This document shows positions 1 to 5,241 of a stretch of DNA of 5,954 bases, in pieces; position 1 is the stretch's first letter, and each line of letters opens with the position of its first letter. A model generated the notes under the pieces. It did not search any database. It worked only from the letters and a program-made list of their open reading frames with translations, and was not told where the DNA came from. The DNA lies in the NCBI GenBank assembly GCA_013003415.1, contig JABDJR010000084.1, forward strand, positions 1 through 5,954, read 5' to 3'. The position numbers were made by a program, and so were the translations under genes. The DNA comes from Candidatus Eiseniibacteriota bacterium (GTDB taxonomy: Bacteria > Eisenbacteria > RBG-16-71-46 > JABDJR01).

Positions 1-763
1 TGCTGCTAAAGACGCGGTTGAACGGGTCAACCAAAGCGGCCATTCGCGATTGGTCTGACCCGTCAACCACGTCAACGTAGTTGCCTTCGATCTCGTCTTC
101 GGGAGCAACGGAAAGTTCTCCATCGAAGTTTCGTGTTTCGGATCCCTCTACGAGCTGCACGTAACCCGCAAAGATACCGCTGTTCGGATCGATCTCCGTT
201 AGCTGCAACAGTTCCTGATCCGTAGTCACCTGAGATGAACCCAGGGTTCCAAAAGGGCCTTTGCTTTGGACTTTCAGGGTGACCAGAATGGTTTCTTGAA
301 CTTCGGGGTCCAAGTTCTGATCGAGATCGGTCAGTCTAAGAAAAAGGGGCTCACCTTGATGATAGAGGTCACTAGGCATGAGCGGTATCGGCTGGCTCAA
401 ATCGAGCGGTTCATCGCTGCCCAAAGGGCGCGGAGGGTCGAGTGGCAAGATAAGTAGCTCAAGACCCGAAGGCTCGTTTTCAAAAAAGGTTTCCGGAATG
501 AGAATCTCTTCCGCACCAGAAAACTCGGGAGCGTATTCAAGAAACTCAAGAACGGATGGGGTTCGAACAACCACCACCTCAAGAGAAACCGGGTTGGATG
601 GAACTTTGTAGTTCTCGTTCTCGAAGGTGTAGTCGGCGAAGGCTTCGTTCTCGATGATGGTTCCCGCGGGAACGGCTAAGCCCAAGCAGGGAAACAAGAA
701 GGAAGCAAGGAAAGCCAGGCTGAGAGCGCTGGTGAGCCATCGTGGAGAGATGGCCTTGGGCAT
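1..763 (-). CDS. Large exported surface protein, N-terminal part (runs off the window)
   Basis: An uninterrupted minus-strand frame runs from about 829 to the window edge; the C-terminus is outside. I chose the ATG at 763 because CGGAG lies 4 nt upstream and the product then opens with a good Sec signal peptide: basic residues K3 and R9, a hydrophobic core at about 12-27, and probable cleavage after GLA near residue 30. An in-frame ATG at 829 would add 22 residues but has no Shine-Dalgarno. The mature start (AGTIIENEAFADYTFEN) has the same pattern as the two longer DUF11 proteins upstream. Residues about 135-232 hold a beta-rich module (GEPLFLRLTDLDQNLDPE, then TEIDPNSGIFAGYV, then YVDVVDG). 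I recognise this type as a repeat unit of very large bacterial surface proteins with DUF11 or OmpA-like parts. No DUF11 domain is visible yet. It is last of the four visible genes and lies behind a strong hairpin. The export call is firm; adhesion or structure is inference. Confidence 0.82.
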   Translation of the reverse strand, partial: MPKAISPRWLTSALSLAFLASFLFPCLGLAVPAGTIIENEAFADYTFENENYKVPSNPVSLEVVVVRTPSVLEFLEYAPEFSGAEEILIPETFFENEPSGLELLILPLDPPRPLGSDEPLDLSQPIPLMPSDLYHQGEPLFLRLTDLDQNLDPEVQETILVTLKVQSKGPFGTLGSSQVTTDQELLQLTEIDPNSGIFAGYVQLVEGSETRNFDGELSVAPEDEIEGNYVDVVDGSDQSRMAALVDPFNRVFSS

Positions 764-772
764 GATTCTCCG
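764..772 (-). promoter_or_regulatory. Ribosome binding site deciding the start at 763
   Basis: On the minus strand CGGAGAATC directly precedes the ATG at 763. GGAG sits at 771-768 with a short 4-nt spacer. No comparable motif precedes the upstream in-frame ATG at 829, so this site favours the shorter form of the protein. Confidence 0.5.
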
Positions 773-845
773 AAGTATGGGAGCCACAAATCCCCCGGGG
801 CTCGGTATGTACTTCGTTGTTTTATTCATGCCTGAAGATCAGAAA

Positions 846-879
846 AGCTCCCGGTCTCGGATGACCGAGACCGGAAGCT
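846..879 (-). terminator. Strong hairpin, probable intrinsic terminator or attenuator
   Basis: CCGGTCTCGG (851-860) and CCGAGACCGG (865-874) form a perfect 10-bp stem around a 4-nt loop. In the minus-strand transcript the stem extends to 15 bp (846-860 with 865-879), because 850/875 pair as G-U; in the plus-strand transcript that position is a C-A mismatch. The minus-strand RNA continues with UUUCUGAU, so the U-tract is short, about four U including the last stem base. It lies 26 nt past the stop of the 356-aa gene and before the large surface-protein gene. It could therefore terminate part of the transcripts, or protect the upstream mRNA 3' end, lowering expression of the last gene. Confidence 0.7.
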
Positions 880-900
880 GGAGTCTCCGAGAGGTCTCGG
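846..900 (-). promoter_or_regulatory. Possible attenuator with two alternative pairings
   Basis: In the minus-strand RNA the order is CCGAGACC (900-893), GGUCUCGG (872-865), CCGAGACC (860-853). The middle segment can pair with either flank, so a 1:2 pairing (20-nt loop) and the 2:3 terminator hairpin exclude each other. Segment 1 begins 4 nt after the TAG of the upstream gene (907-905), within reach of a terminating ribosome. The complementarity is read directly from the sequence. A switching function is inference, and the 2:3 hairpin is clearly the more stable form. Confidence 0.4.
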
Positions 901-904
901 AAAA

Positions 905-1975
905 CTAGTCGATGGTTACATCGAACGTCACAGTGGCTAGGCCACCTGCAGTCACTGTTCCCACGTCGACGGTAATCGCACCCGCGTTAGTCAGGTTGTA
1001 GTCACCCGCATCGTCAGCCGCAACATTGTCCGTAAGGACTCCGCTATTCAGCGTTAGAGAACCCGGAACGAAGGTTGTGTTGGCCGGAATGGCATCGACA
1101 ACTTCGATCGTGTCAGCGGACTCCGTGTCACCAAGGTTGCTCACCACAATGGTGAAGCGGATGGTGGCGCCGGGGATGGCTTTCGGGTTGGTAACTCCGT
1201 TGACCGGGTCGCTCACTACGCCAGACGTCTTGTTCACGTCGAGAGTGGCGGTTTCAACCTCGTACACGCAGCGGGCCGAGAACGAACCGTCGTTGTCAGC
1301 ATCGCTACCGTAGGTACCGAGGGTGTCGCAGAACACGGTCTGGACGGTCATCGCAATGTCGCTGGCAGCGGCATCGTCGGAGGCAATCACGGAGCCTTCG
1401 GTTCCGGCGTTACCACCTTGTGCAGTACGGACCCACAGATCATGAATCGAACCGTCGTCATCGACCTGGGTCGATGGAATATCGCTCAAGATAAACACGG
1501 TTACGGAATCATCGGGCGCGAGCTCGTCAATGTAACTCCCGTTATCTGTGAGCTCATAGGTGTTGTTTCCGTTGCCATCCACGAAGATGTTGTTCGTGGT
1601 GGCATCGAAATTGTCGGTCACACCAAACAGAACAGCAGCACCAGCGGCAAAGCTCGCAAGCGAGTAATCCTGAACCGTGTTACCAAGGTTGGTGACGCGG
1701 AAGGAAAGAATCTGGTTGTTGCTGCCCGGAATGACTTCAACCGGACCACCATCCAAGCAGACAACATTGAGATTAATCTTGTTATCCACAACGAATGAGG
1801 CGGTATCACTCCAAACGGTGTCCTGAGGAATCGTAGATACCTCATAGGTCACTGTTGCGTAGTTATCAACTTGGACCCCCGACAAAGTGCCGGCAGCGAA
1901 AGCTGCTTGGGGTGCCAAGAAAGTAAATCCGCAAACCACCAATAGGAGGATTGGGATACTTACTCTGGGGTTCAT
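905..1975 (-). CDS. Exported DUF11-domain protein (356 aa)
   Basis: This is a secreted, probably cell-surface, beta-sandwich protein. The ATG at 1975 has AGGAGA about 7 nt upstream. Residues 1-27 are a Sec signal peptide ending in AAFA; C15 is not in a lipobox. The N-terminal half (about 30-210) begins GTLSGVQVDNYATVTYEV and contains a FRVTNLGNT strand motif (92-100) typical of NEW3/DUF11-like Ig folds. Two acidic loops of calcium-binding type are visible: VDGNGNNTYELTDNG (132-146) and SDADNDGS (224-231). Residues about 244-356 form a canonical DUF11 domain, with GATIRFTIVVSNLGDTESAD then VVDAIPANTTFVPGS. C73, C216 and C236 could form disulfides after export. It closely parallels the 325-aa protein upstream, for example FILSDIP against VFSRNSIP, so the two are paralogues. 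It follows the 161-aa gene after 58 nt. No catalytic motif is seen; a structural or adhesive role is inference. Confidence 0.9.
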   Translation of the reverse strand: MNPRVSIPILLLVVCGFTFLAPQAAFAAGTLSGVQVDNYATVTYEVSTIPQDTVWSDTASFVVDNKINLNVVCLDGGPVEVIPGSNNQILSFRVTNLGNTVQDYSLASFAAGAAVLFGVTDNFDATTNNIFVDGNGNNTYELTDNGSYIDELAPDDSVTVFILSDIPSTQVDDDGSIHDLWVRTAQGGNAGTEGSVIASDDAAASDIAMTVQTVFCDTLGTYGSDADNDGSFSARCVYEVETATLDVNKTSGVVSDPVNGVTNPKAIPGATIRFTIVVSNLGDTESADTIEVVDAIPANTTFVPGSLTLNSGVLTDNVAADDAGDYNLTNAGAITVDVGTVTAGGLATVTFDVTID

Positions 1976-2033
1976 TGGTCGTCTCCTGTTTTTCTACTAT
2001 TGCTCAACTGTCGTAATGAAGAGGCCTCAGCGT

Positions 2034-2519
2034 TTACTTCAGTTGGGCGCGAAAACTAACTTCCCCCCCGTCACCAGGCGCTAGCGGCTTGGTTAGGGTC
2101 CACATGACATGCGTGAAATCGCTGGCTAAAGCGGGGCGGACGACACCGTCCTCCTCCACCACACGCAGCTCTTCCATCAGTCCCATGGTTTTCCCCCCAT
2201 CTACCGAGAACAGCACGGCGACGTCGGGACTCTCCGCGCTGCCGGTTTTGTAGGTCATTTCCTCGGGAATCGGATCGACGATGCGAACCGTTTCCGCAGG
2301 CTGCTTGCCCACGTTCTCGTAGAAGATCGTGTAGATGATCACGTCGCCAGGCACGATCTGATCCGCAGCTACCCGCGTGACCGTCTCTTCGCCCTCGTCG
2401 TTAATCACAATCACTTCTTTTTCAGCCATAGTTTTCAGTTTGACGGCGGCCGCACCCACTGAAGGGAGCGCGGCGACGAACAAGCCTGAGACCAAAACGC
2501 TGATCAATAGATTTTTCAC
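2034..2519 (-). CDS. Short exported single-DUF11 protein (161 aa)
   Basis: The gene starts at a GTG (2519) with GGAAGGAG 6 nt upstream. It begins 17 nt after the stop of the preceding gene, so translational coupling is likely. Residues 1-24 are a Sec signal peptide (K2, hydrophobic 4-18, cleavage near VGAAA). The remainder is essentially one DUF11 domain: VPGDVIIYTIFYENVGKQPAE (about 56-76), then VDPIPEEMTYKTGS (81-94), then an insert with FSVDGGK (104-110), closing with WTLTKPLAPGDGGEVSFRAQL. Similar short stand-alone DUF11 proteins occur beside larger DUF11 proteins in other bacteria (from memory). It has no cysteines and no membrane segment beyond the signal, so it is probably a soluble periplasmic or surface subunit. 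Its position between two larger paralogues suggests a partner or minor subunit of the same assembly, which is inference. Confidence 0.9.
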   Translation of the reverse strand: MKNLLISVLVSGLFVAALPSVGAAAVKLKTMAEKEVIVINDEGEETVTRVAADQIVPGDVIIYTIFYENVGKQPAETVRIVDPIPEEMTYKTGSAESPDVAVLFSVDGGKTMGLMEELRVVEEDGVVRPALASDFTHVMWTLTKPLAPGDGGEVSFRAQLK

Positions 2520-2536
2520 TGTGTACTCCTTCCCTC

Positions 2537-3514
2537 TTAATTGATGGTCACCGCAAACGTGATTGTTTGAATCGGTGTGTTCTCATCAAGGTTGCCGAGG
2601 AACACCGTTACAGTGTTTGGTGTTGTCCCCCCAACATCTCCGGCATCGCCGTCCAACAGATCGGAAAGTTCCGTTCCGTTTAAAGTCAGCGAATCTTCTT
2701 TGTAAGTTGTGTGTTCTGGAATTTCGTCGGTGATAATCACGCCGGCTGCAGTTCCGGAGCCGACTGCAGAGACGCGAATGGTGTAGATGATGCAAGCGCC
2801 GGGAACGGGCTCGTCACCACCAAACTGGTCTTCAACTTCTTGAGACTTTTCAACCATGACGTTGATAGAAGACACCACGTAGGTTCCGGTGTCCTCGTCG
2901 TCGCCGCCCGATTCCCCAATCACAATGTCGGTGTCGCATTCACCGTGGGGAAAGGAGTCACCGGGATCACCGGTGCCCGTGTTCGAGGTGGCAACGAGTT
3001 GGCTGTCGCCTAAATCTTCCGACTCAACATCTCCGGGAATAGAGTTCCGGGAGAAAACCACGATGGATTCGTCGGCGAGTAAGAGGGGGTCGTTGGAACC
3101 GGCTACATAAAGCTCATCCGCCCCCACATCAAAGACACCGTTGCCGTTGGTATCGAGATAGATGTCATCGAAGATGGGGTCAAAGCTGTCGCCTACAAGC
3201 AGGTTGATCACGGAAAGGGTAAAACTGTCGGGGCCATTTCCCGTGTTGGTGACCATGAAGGTCAGGATGCGCTCGGTTTGTCCGGGGCGGACGGTCACGT
3301 TGCCCGCATCCTGCCAGATCACAGATACGTCAATCAGCTGGGCCACCGTGGTGGTGGTCTTGTTGCTGGTCTCCGTAAACGTCGTATTTCCGATGGTGTA
3401 GGTTGCCACGGCCTGGTTCTCGATCTCCGTACACACAGGCGTACCCCCGGCCAGCGCAAGGCTGGACACGACGGCACTTAGAAATATGGCTCCCAAAATT
3501 CGGCGAGCGATCAA
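2537..3514 (-). CDS. Exported DUF11-domain protein, first gene of the surface-protein array (325 aa)
   Basis: I place the start at a TTG (3514): AAAGGAAG lies 7 nt upstream, and the product then opens with a clean Sec signal peptide (IARRILGA, hydrophobic core, cleavage after LALA near residue 22). The frame stays open to another TTG at 3637, but that adds 41 basic residues, has no Shine-Dalgarno, and no ATG or GTG lies between. The mature protein starts with CTEIENQAVATYTIGN, matching the two other long proteins of the array. Residues about 60-200 form an Ig-like region with LTFMVTNTGNGPDSF (84-98) and a calcium-type loop LDTNGNGVFDVGADE (120-134). An acidic linker GESGGDDEDTG (200-210) leads to a C-terminal DUF11 domain (about 218-325) with ACIIYTIRVSAVGSG and IITDEIPEHTTYKEDS. 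The stop lies 17 nt before the next gene. The surface location is well supported; its ligand or role is unknown. Confidence 0.88.
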   Translation of the reverse strand: MIARRILGAIFLSAVVSSLALAGGTPVCTEIENQAVATYTIGNTTFTETSNKTTTTVAQLIDVSVIWQDAGNVTVRPGQTERILTFMVTNTGNGPDSFTLSVINLLVGDSFDPIFDDIYLDTNGNGVFDVGADELYVAGSNDPLLLADESIVVFSRNSIPGDVESEDLGDSQLVATSNTGTGDPGDSFPHGECDTDIVIGESGGDDEDTGTYVVSSINVMVEKSQEVEDQFGGDEPVPGACIIYTIRVSAVGSGTAAGVIITDEIPEHTTYKEDSLTLNGTELSDLLDGDAGDVGGTTPNTVTVFLGNLDENTPIQTITFAVTIN

Positions 3515-3529
3515 GTTGGTGCTTCCTTT
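3515..3529 (-). promoter_or_regulatory. Ribosome binding site deciding a TTG start
   Basis: Minus-strand AAAGGAAG (3529-3522) followed by a 7-nt spacer places the initiation codon at TTG 3514. Together with the signal peptide that begins right there, this is the deciding evidence for the start of the first DUF11 gene. Confidence 0.65.
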
Positions 3530-3538
3530 GGTGTGAAA

Positions 3539-3553
3539 AAAAACCCGGTTTTT
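3539..3553. repeat. A-tract/T-tract inverted repeat in the DUF11 leader
   Basis: AAAAACC C GGTTTTT is an inverted repeat with 7-base arms and one central base, inside a longer A8 run (3536-3543). It lies about 25-40 nt upstream of the TTG start. As RNA it could form only a weak AU-rich hairpin. It may be a leader element or a bent-DNA protein site; nothing distinguishes these. Confidence 0.35.
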
Positions 3554-3648
3554 GCAATTTGGGTATCGGAGAAGGAAGGAGGGGGGTTTAGCCCGAGTTG
3601 AGAAAAGGCCCGATTTTTTGGTTACAACAGCGGCCAAAATTCTGGAGA

Positions 3649-3665
3649 TTAGCTAATAAAGCTAA
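3649..3665. repeat. Perfect inverted repeat, possible operator
   Basis: TTAGCT (3649-3654) and AGCTAA (3660-3665) flank the 5-nt spacer AATAA. The 6-bp arms and 11-bp centre-to-centre spacing suit a dimeric regulator. It lies roughly midway between the two divergent genes, about 135 bp from the TTG start and 150 bp from the zinc-ribbon ATG. A binding role is inference; I cannot name a regulator. Confidence 0.35.
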
Positions 3666-3813
3666 CTTGGCCGGGTTCAGGGGCTGGGGGAGCTAGTCTG
3701 CTTTGGAAGGGCCTTATGGAGGTGGAGGGTTGACGTTCCCCCATGCCCCTGGAGAAACTCAGAGCCGAGTGGTTGGTGCACTCACTAACTCCAACTGGGA
3801 GGGGAGGTCGAGG

Positions 3814-4002
3814 ATGGAACAGTTTCCCACCTGTCTGAAGTGTAACGCTGGGGTATTGCTTCCTTTGTCTGATTACGGTCGCGAAGGCGCGCCCATCAAG
3901 TACAAAGCGTGGGTATGCAACAACCCCAACTGCGGATTCAACATGCGGATCGACAACGGAGAGATCAGCATCGGGCGAGCCGTCGGCAATTCCACAAAGT
4001 AA
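3814..4002 (+). CDS. Small zinc-ribbon protein (62 aa)
   Basis: The gene begins at the ATG at 3814 with GGAGG 6 nt upstream. The frame is open further back to 3703, but the extra 37 residues look like Gly/Pro-rich translated leader, and that start lacks comparable support. The protein has two cysteine knuckles, TCLKC (C7, C10) and WVCNNPNC (C35, C40), spaced as in a zinc ribbon, with a 24-residue beta-hairpin-like segment between them and a short tail ending RIDNGEISIGRAV. Such folds bind one zinc ion and often contact nucleic acid or protein; the function here is unknown. There is no signal peptide or membrane segment, so it should be cytoplasmic. It is first on the plus strand, 108 nt before the HAD gene, and may or may not share its transcript. 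The intact CxxC/CxxxxC pair and the good ribosome site argue for a real gene. Confidence 0.77.
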   Translation: MEQFPTCLKCNAGVLLPLSDYGREGAPIKYKAWVCNNPNCGFNMRIDNGEISIGRAVGNSTK

Positions 4003-4060
4003 TTCCAAGCAGAGTCATTCCAAACAAATTCATTCCAGAACAACGTCATTCACTCCCCAC
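4001..4060. repeat. Degenerate 15-nt tandem repeat, about four copies
   Basis: Units begin at about 4001, 4016, 4031 and 4047 with AATTCCA, CATTCCA, CATTCCA and CATTCAC, each followed by an A/C/G-rich spacer. The period is 15, 15 and 16 nt. The array overlaps the last bases of the zinc-ribbon stop codon and fills half of the gap before the HAD gene. No hairpin with a U-tract is visible here, so it is not an obvious terminator. It could be recent slippage or a protein-binding array. Confidence 0.5.
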
Positions 4061-4099
4061 ACAACCTCGTGAGATCCCACCGGCATGATTTCCAACTTT

Positions 4100-4105
4100 A
4101 GGAGG
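4100..4105 (+). promoter_or_regulatory. Strong Shine-Dalgarno for a GTG start
   Basis: AGGAGG lies 5 nt before the GTG at 4111 and fixes that codon as the start of the HAD gene, whose first residues (IRAVIFDLDNT) are the expected N-terminus of the family. Confidence 0.75.
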
Positions 4106-4110
4106 CTTTC

Positions 4111-4848
4111 GTGATCCGGGCGGTTATCTTTGATCTCGACAACACACTGACTGATTTTATGGGCGTGAAGCAGGCTTCGATTCGCGGTGCGGTCGACGCC
4201 ATGCTCAATGCCGGGTTAGACCAGCGGCTTAAGACTTCGGAATCGACTCTTGCCGATCAGCAGGAAGCGATCGCGGGAGAGATCTCGCGTATTTATGATC
4301 GCGAAGGCATTGAGTACCAGCTCGTCTTCAATCGCTATCTAGAAGAGACCCTTGGTGAGGTCGATTACAAGTTTTTGGCGGCCGCAATTTGGGGATATCG
4401 ACGAGCGCGGGACTCGCATCTCGTTCCCTATCCTCATGTGCATCTTACGATTCACCAACTCGCCAAGATGGGACTGAAGCTTGCTGTAGTGAGCGACGCT
4501 CCCCGCGAGCCGGCATGGCTCAGACTGGTGTATCTAAACCTTCATCATCTCTTCGATGCGGTGGTAACCTTTGAAGACACCGGGGTTCGGAAGCCCGAAA
4601 AGGAACCCTTTGTCGAGGCTTTGCGCCGCCTAGAAGTCGCACCGGAAGAAACCCTCATGATTGGCGACTGGCCCGATCGTGACGTTGCCGGAGCTTCGGC
4701 CTTGGGCATGGTGACCGTTTTTGCTCGCTACGGATATTCCTGGTCCCGCGACCGCGCCCCCATCGAGGAGCATCCACCCAACTATGAGATCGATGACATC
4801 TCAGAGTTGGTGGGCATTGTGGAAAAGCTCAAGTTGGGTACTCGCTGA
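4111..4848 (+). CDS. HAD-superfamily hydrolase (subfamily IA), probable phosphatase
   Basis: This 245-aa cytoplasmic protein carries all four HAD motifs. Motif I is FDLDNTLTD, with nucleophile D8 and acid/base D10. Motif II is VVSDAP with S128. Motif III is the lysine of VRKPEKEPF (K161). Motif IV is IGDWPDRD, with D186 and D191 for magnesium. A helical cap of about 75-100 residues lies between motifs I and II, as in subfamily IA. Length and pattern resemble the TIGR02253-like HAD-IA group known mainly from archaea, but I am not certain of that subgroup. Likely chemistry is magnesium-dependent hydrolysis of a small phosphomonoester; the substrate cannot be read from sequence. Its stop is in the same frame as acpS and only 9 nt before it, so the two are probably cotranscribed. 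Translation starts at GTG behind a strong AGGAGG. Confidence 0.9.
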   Translation: MIRAVIFDLDNTLTDFMGVKQASIRGAVDAMLNAGLDQRLKTSESTLADQQEAIAGEISRIYDREGIEYQLVFNRYLEETLGEVDYKFLAAAIWGYRRARDSHLVPYPHVHLTIHQLAKMGLKLAVVSDAPREPAWLRLVYLNLHHLFDAVVTFEDTGVRKPEKEPFVEALRRLEVAPEETLMIGDWPDRDVAGASALGMVTVFARYGYSWSRDRAPIEEHPPNYEIDDISELVGIVEKLKLGTR

Positions 4849-4857
4849 AAGCTGAAA

Positions 4858-5241
4858 ATGGATAAGCCCGTTTTTGCCATCGATGGAATTTCGATCGGCG
4901 TTGATATTATTGAAGTAGAAAGGATTCGAGCCGCTTTCCGACGGTTTGGAGATCGCTTTCTACGCAAACACTTCACCCCCGACGAAATAGCGTATTGCAA
5001 CGCAAAGGTTCGCCCCGCCGAATCTTTGGCTGCCCGCTTTGCGGCGAAAGAAGCGTTTGCCAAAGCCTATCCTGGAAAAACCCCATTGCGTTGGGTTGAT
5101 GTTGAAGTGGCGAAGCTGGGGAAGCGTCCCTACTATCGTCTGCACCGAGCCGCCGCACTTTATATTGCCGAGCTAAGTCTTACTCACACTCATGAACACG
5201 CGGTGGCTATGGCCATGGTGAAACTCAAGGATCCATCATGA
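4858..5241 (+). CDS. acpS: Holo-[acyl-carrier-protein] synthase
   Basis: AcpS transfers the 4'-phosphopantetheine group of coenzyme A to a serine of acyl carrier protein, activating it for fatty-acid synthesis in the cytoplasm. The 127-aa product has the family hallmarks: GVDIIEVERI with the magnesium-binding D16, FTPDEIAYC (39-47), and RFAAKEAFAKA (60-70) with E65 as the second metal ligand. The C-terminal strand pattern LSLTHTHEHAVAMAMV (106-121) matches the usual SLSHxxxYA region. About 13 residues precede GVDI, more than the 4-6 usual in the family. No alternative start lies between, and an in-frame stop sits 9 nt upstream, so the ATG at 4858 is the only choice. Its Shine-Dalgarno is weak (GAAAG), suggesting coupling to the HAD gene just upstream. 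The stop overlaps the nnr start by ATGA; acpS next to nnr is a common pairing in bacteria. Confidence 0.96.
   Translation: MDKPVFAIDGISIGVDIIEVERIRAAFRRFGDRFLRKHFTPDEIAYCNAKVRPAESLAARFAAKEAFAKAYPGKTPLRWVDVEVAKLGKRPYYRLHRAAALYIAELSLTHTHEHAVAMAMVKLKDPS

Larger units (their letters stand above)
3515..3813. promoter_or_regulatory. Divergent intergenic region between the two transcription units
   Basis: About 300 bp without a supported gene separate the minus-strand DUF11 array from the plus-strand zinc-ribbon gene, so both promoters or leaders should lie here. I looked for sigma-70 boxes on both strands and found only isolated matches, such as TTGACG at 3730-3735 on the plus strand with no good -10 box at 16-18 nt. 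Visible structure includes an inverted repeat at 3649-3665 and an A-tract/T-tract repeat at 3539-3553. Open frames across this stretch have no Shine-Dalgarno and low-complexity, Gly/Pro/Arg-rich products. Confidence 0.5.

Noticed and set aside
16..63. Inverted repeats GGTTGA/TCAACC (16-32) and ACGGGTCA/TGACCCGT (22-63)
   Set aside because: They lie within the coding sequence of the large surface protein and encode repeated Val-Asp-Pro/Asp-Gly type segments; short matches of this kind are expected there.
1418..1798. 126-codon plus-strand open frame inside the 356-aa gene
   Set aside because: It is antisense to a gene with signal peptide, DUF11 domain and ribosome site; it shows no motif of its own.
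1976..2033. GAGGCCTC palindrome in the gap between the 161-aa and 356-aa genes
   Set aside because: It is only an 8-base palindrome with no loop or U-tract, and too short to claim as a terminator or operator.
3730..3758. TTGACG as a -35 box for the zinc-ribbon gene
   Set aside because: The sequence 17 nt downstream (AGAAAC) is a poor -10 box, so no promoter is claimed.
3703..3813. Upstream extension of the zinc-ribbon frame (37 extra residues)
   Set aside because: The extension is Gly/Pro-rich, and the ATG at 3814 has a better Shine-Dalgarno at proper spacing and begins right before the first cysteine pair.
3649..4008. 119-codon minus-strand open frame across the zinc-ribbon gene
   Set aside because: It is antisense to a well-supported gene, has no domain-like pattern, and much of it lies over the intergenic region.
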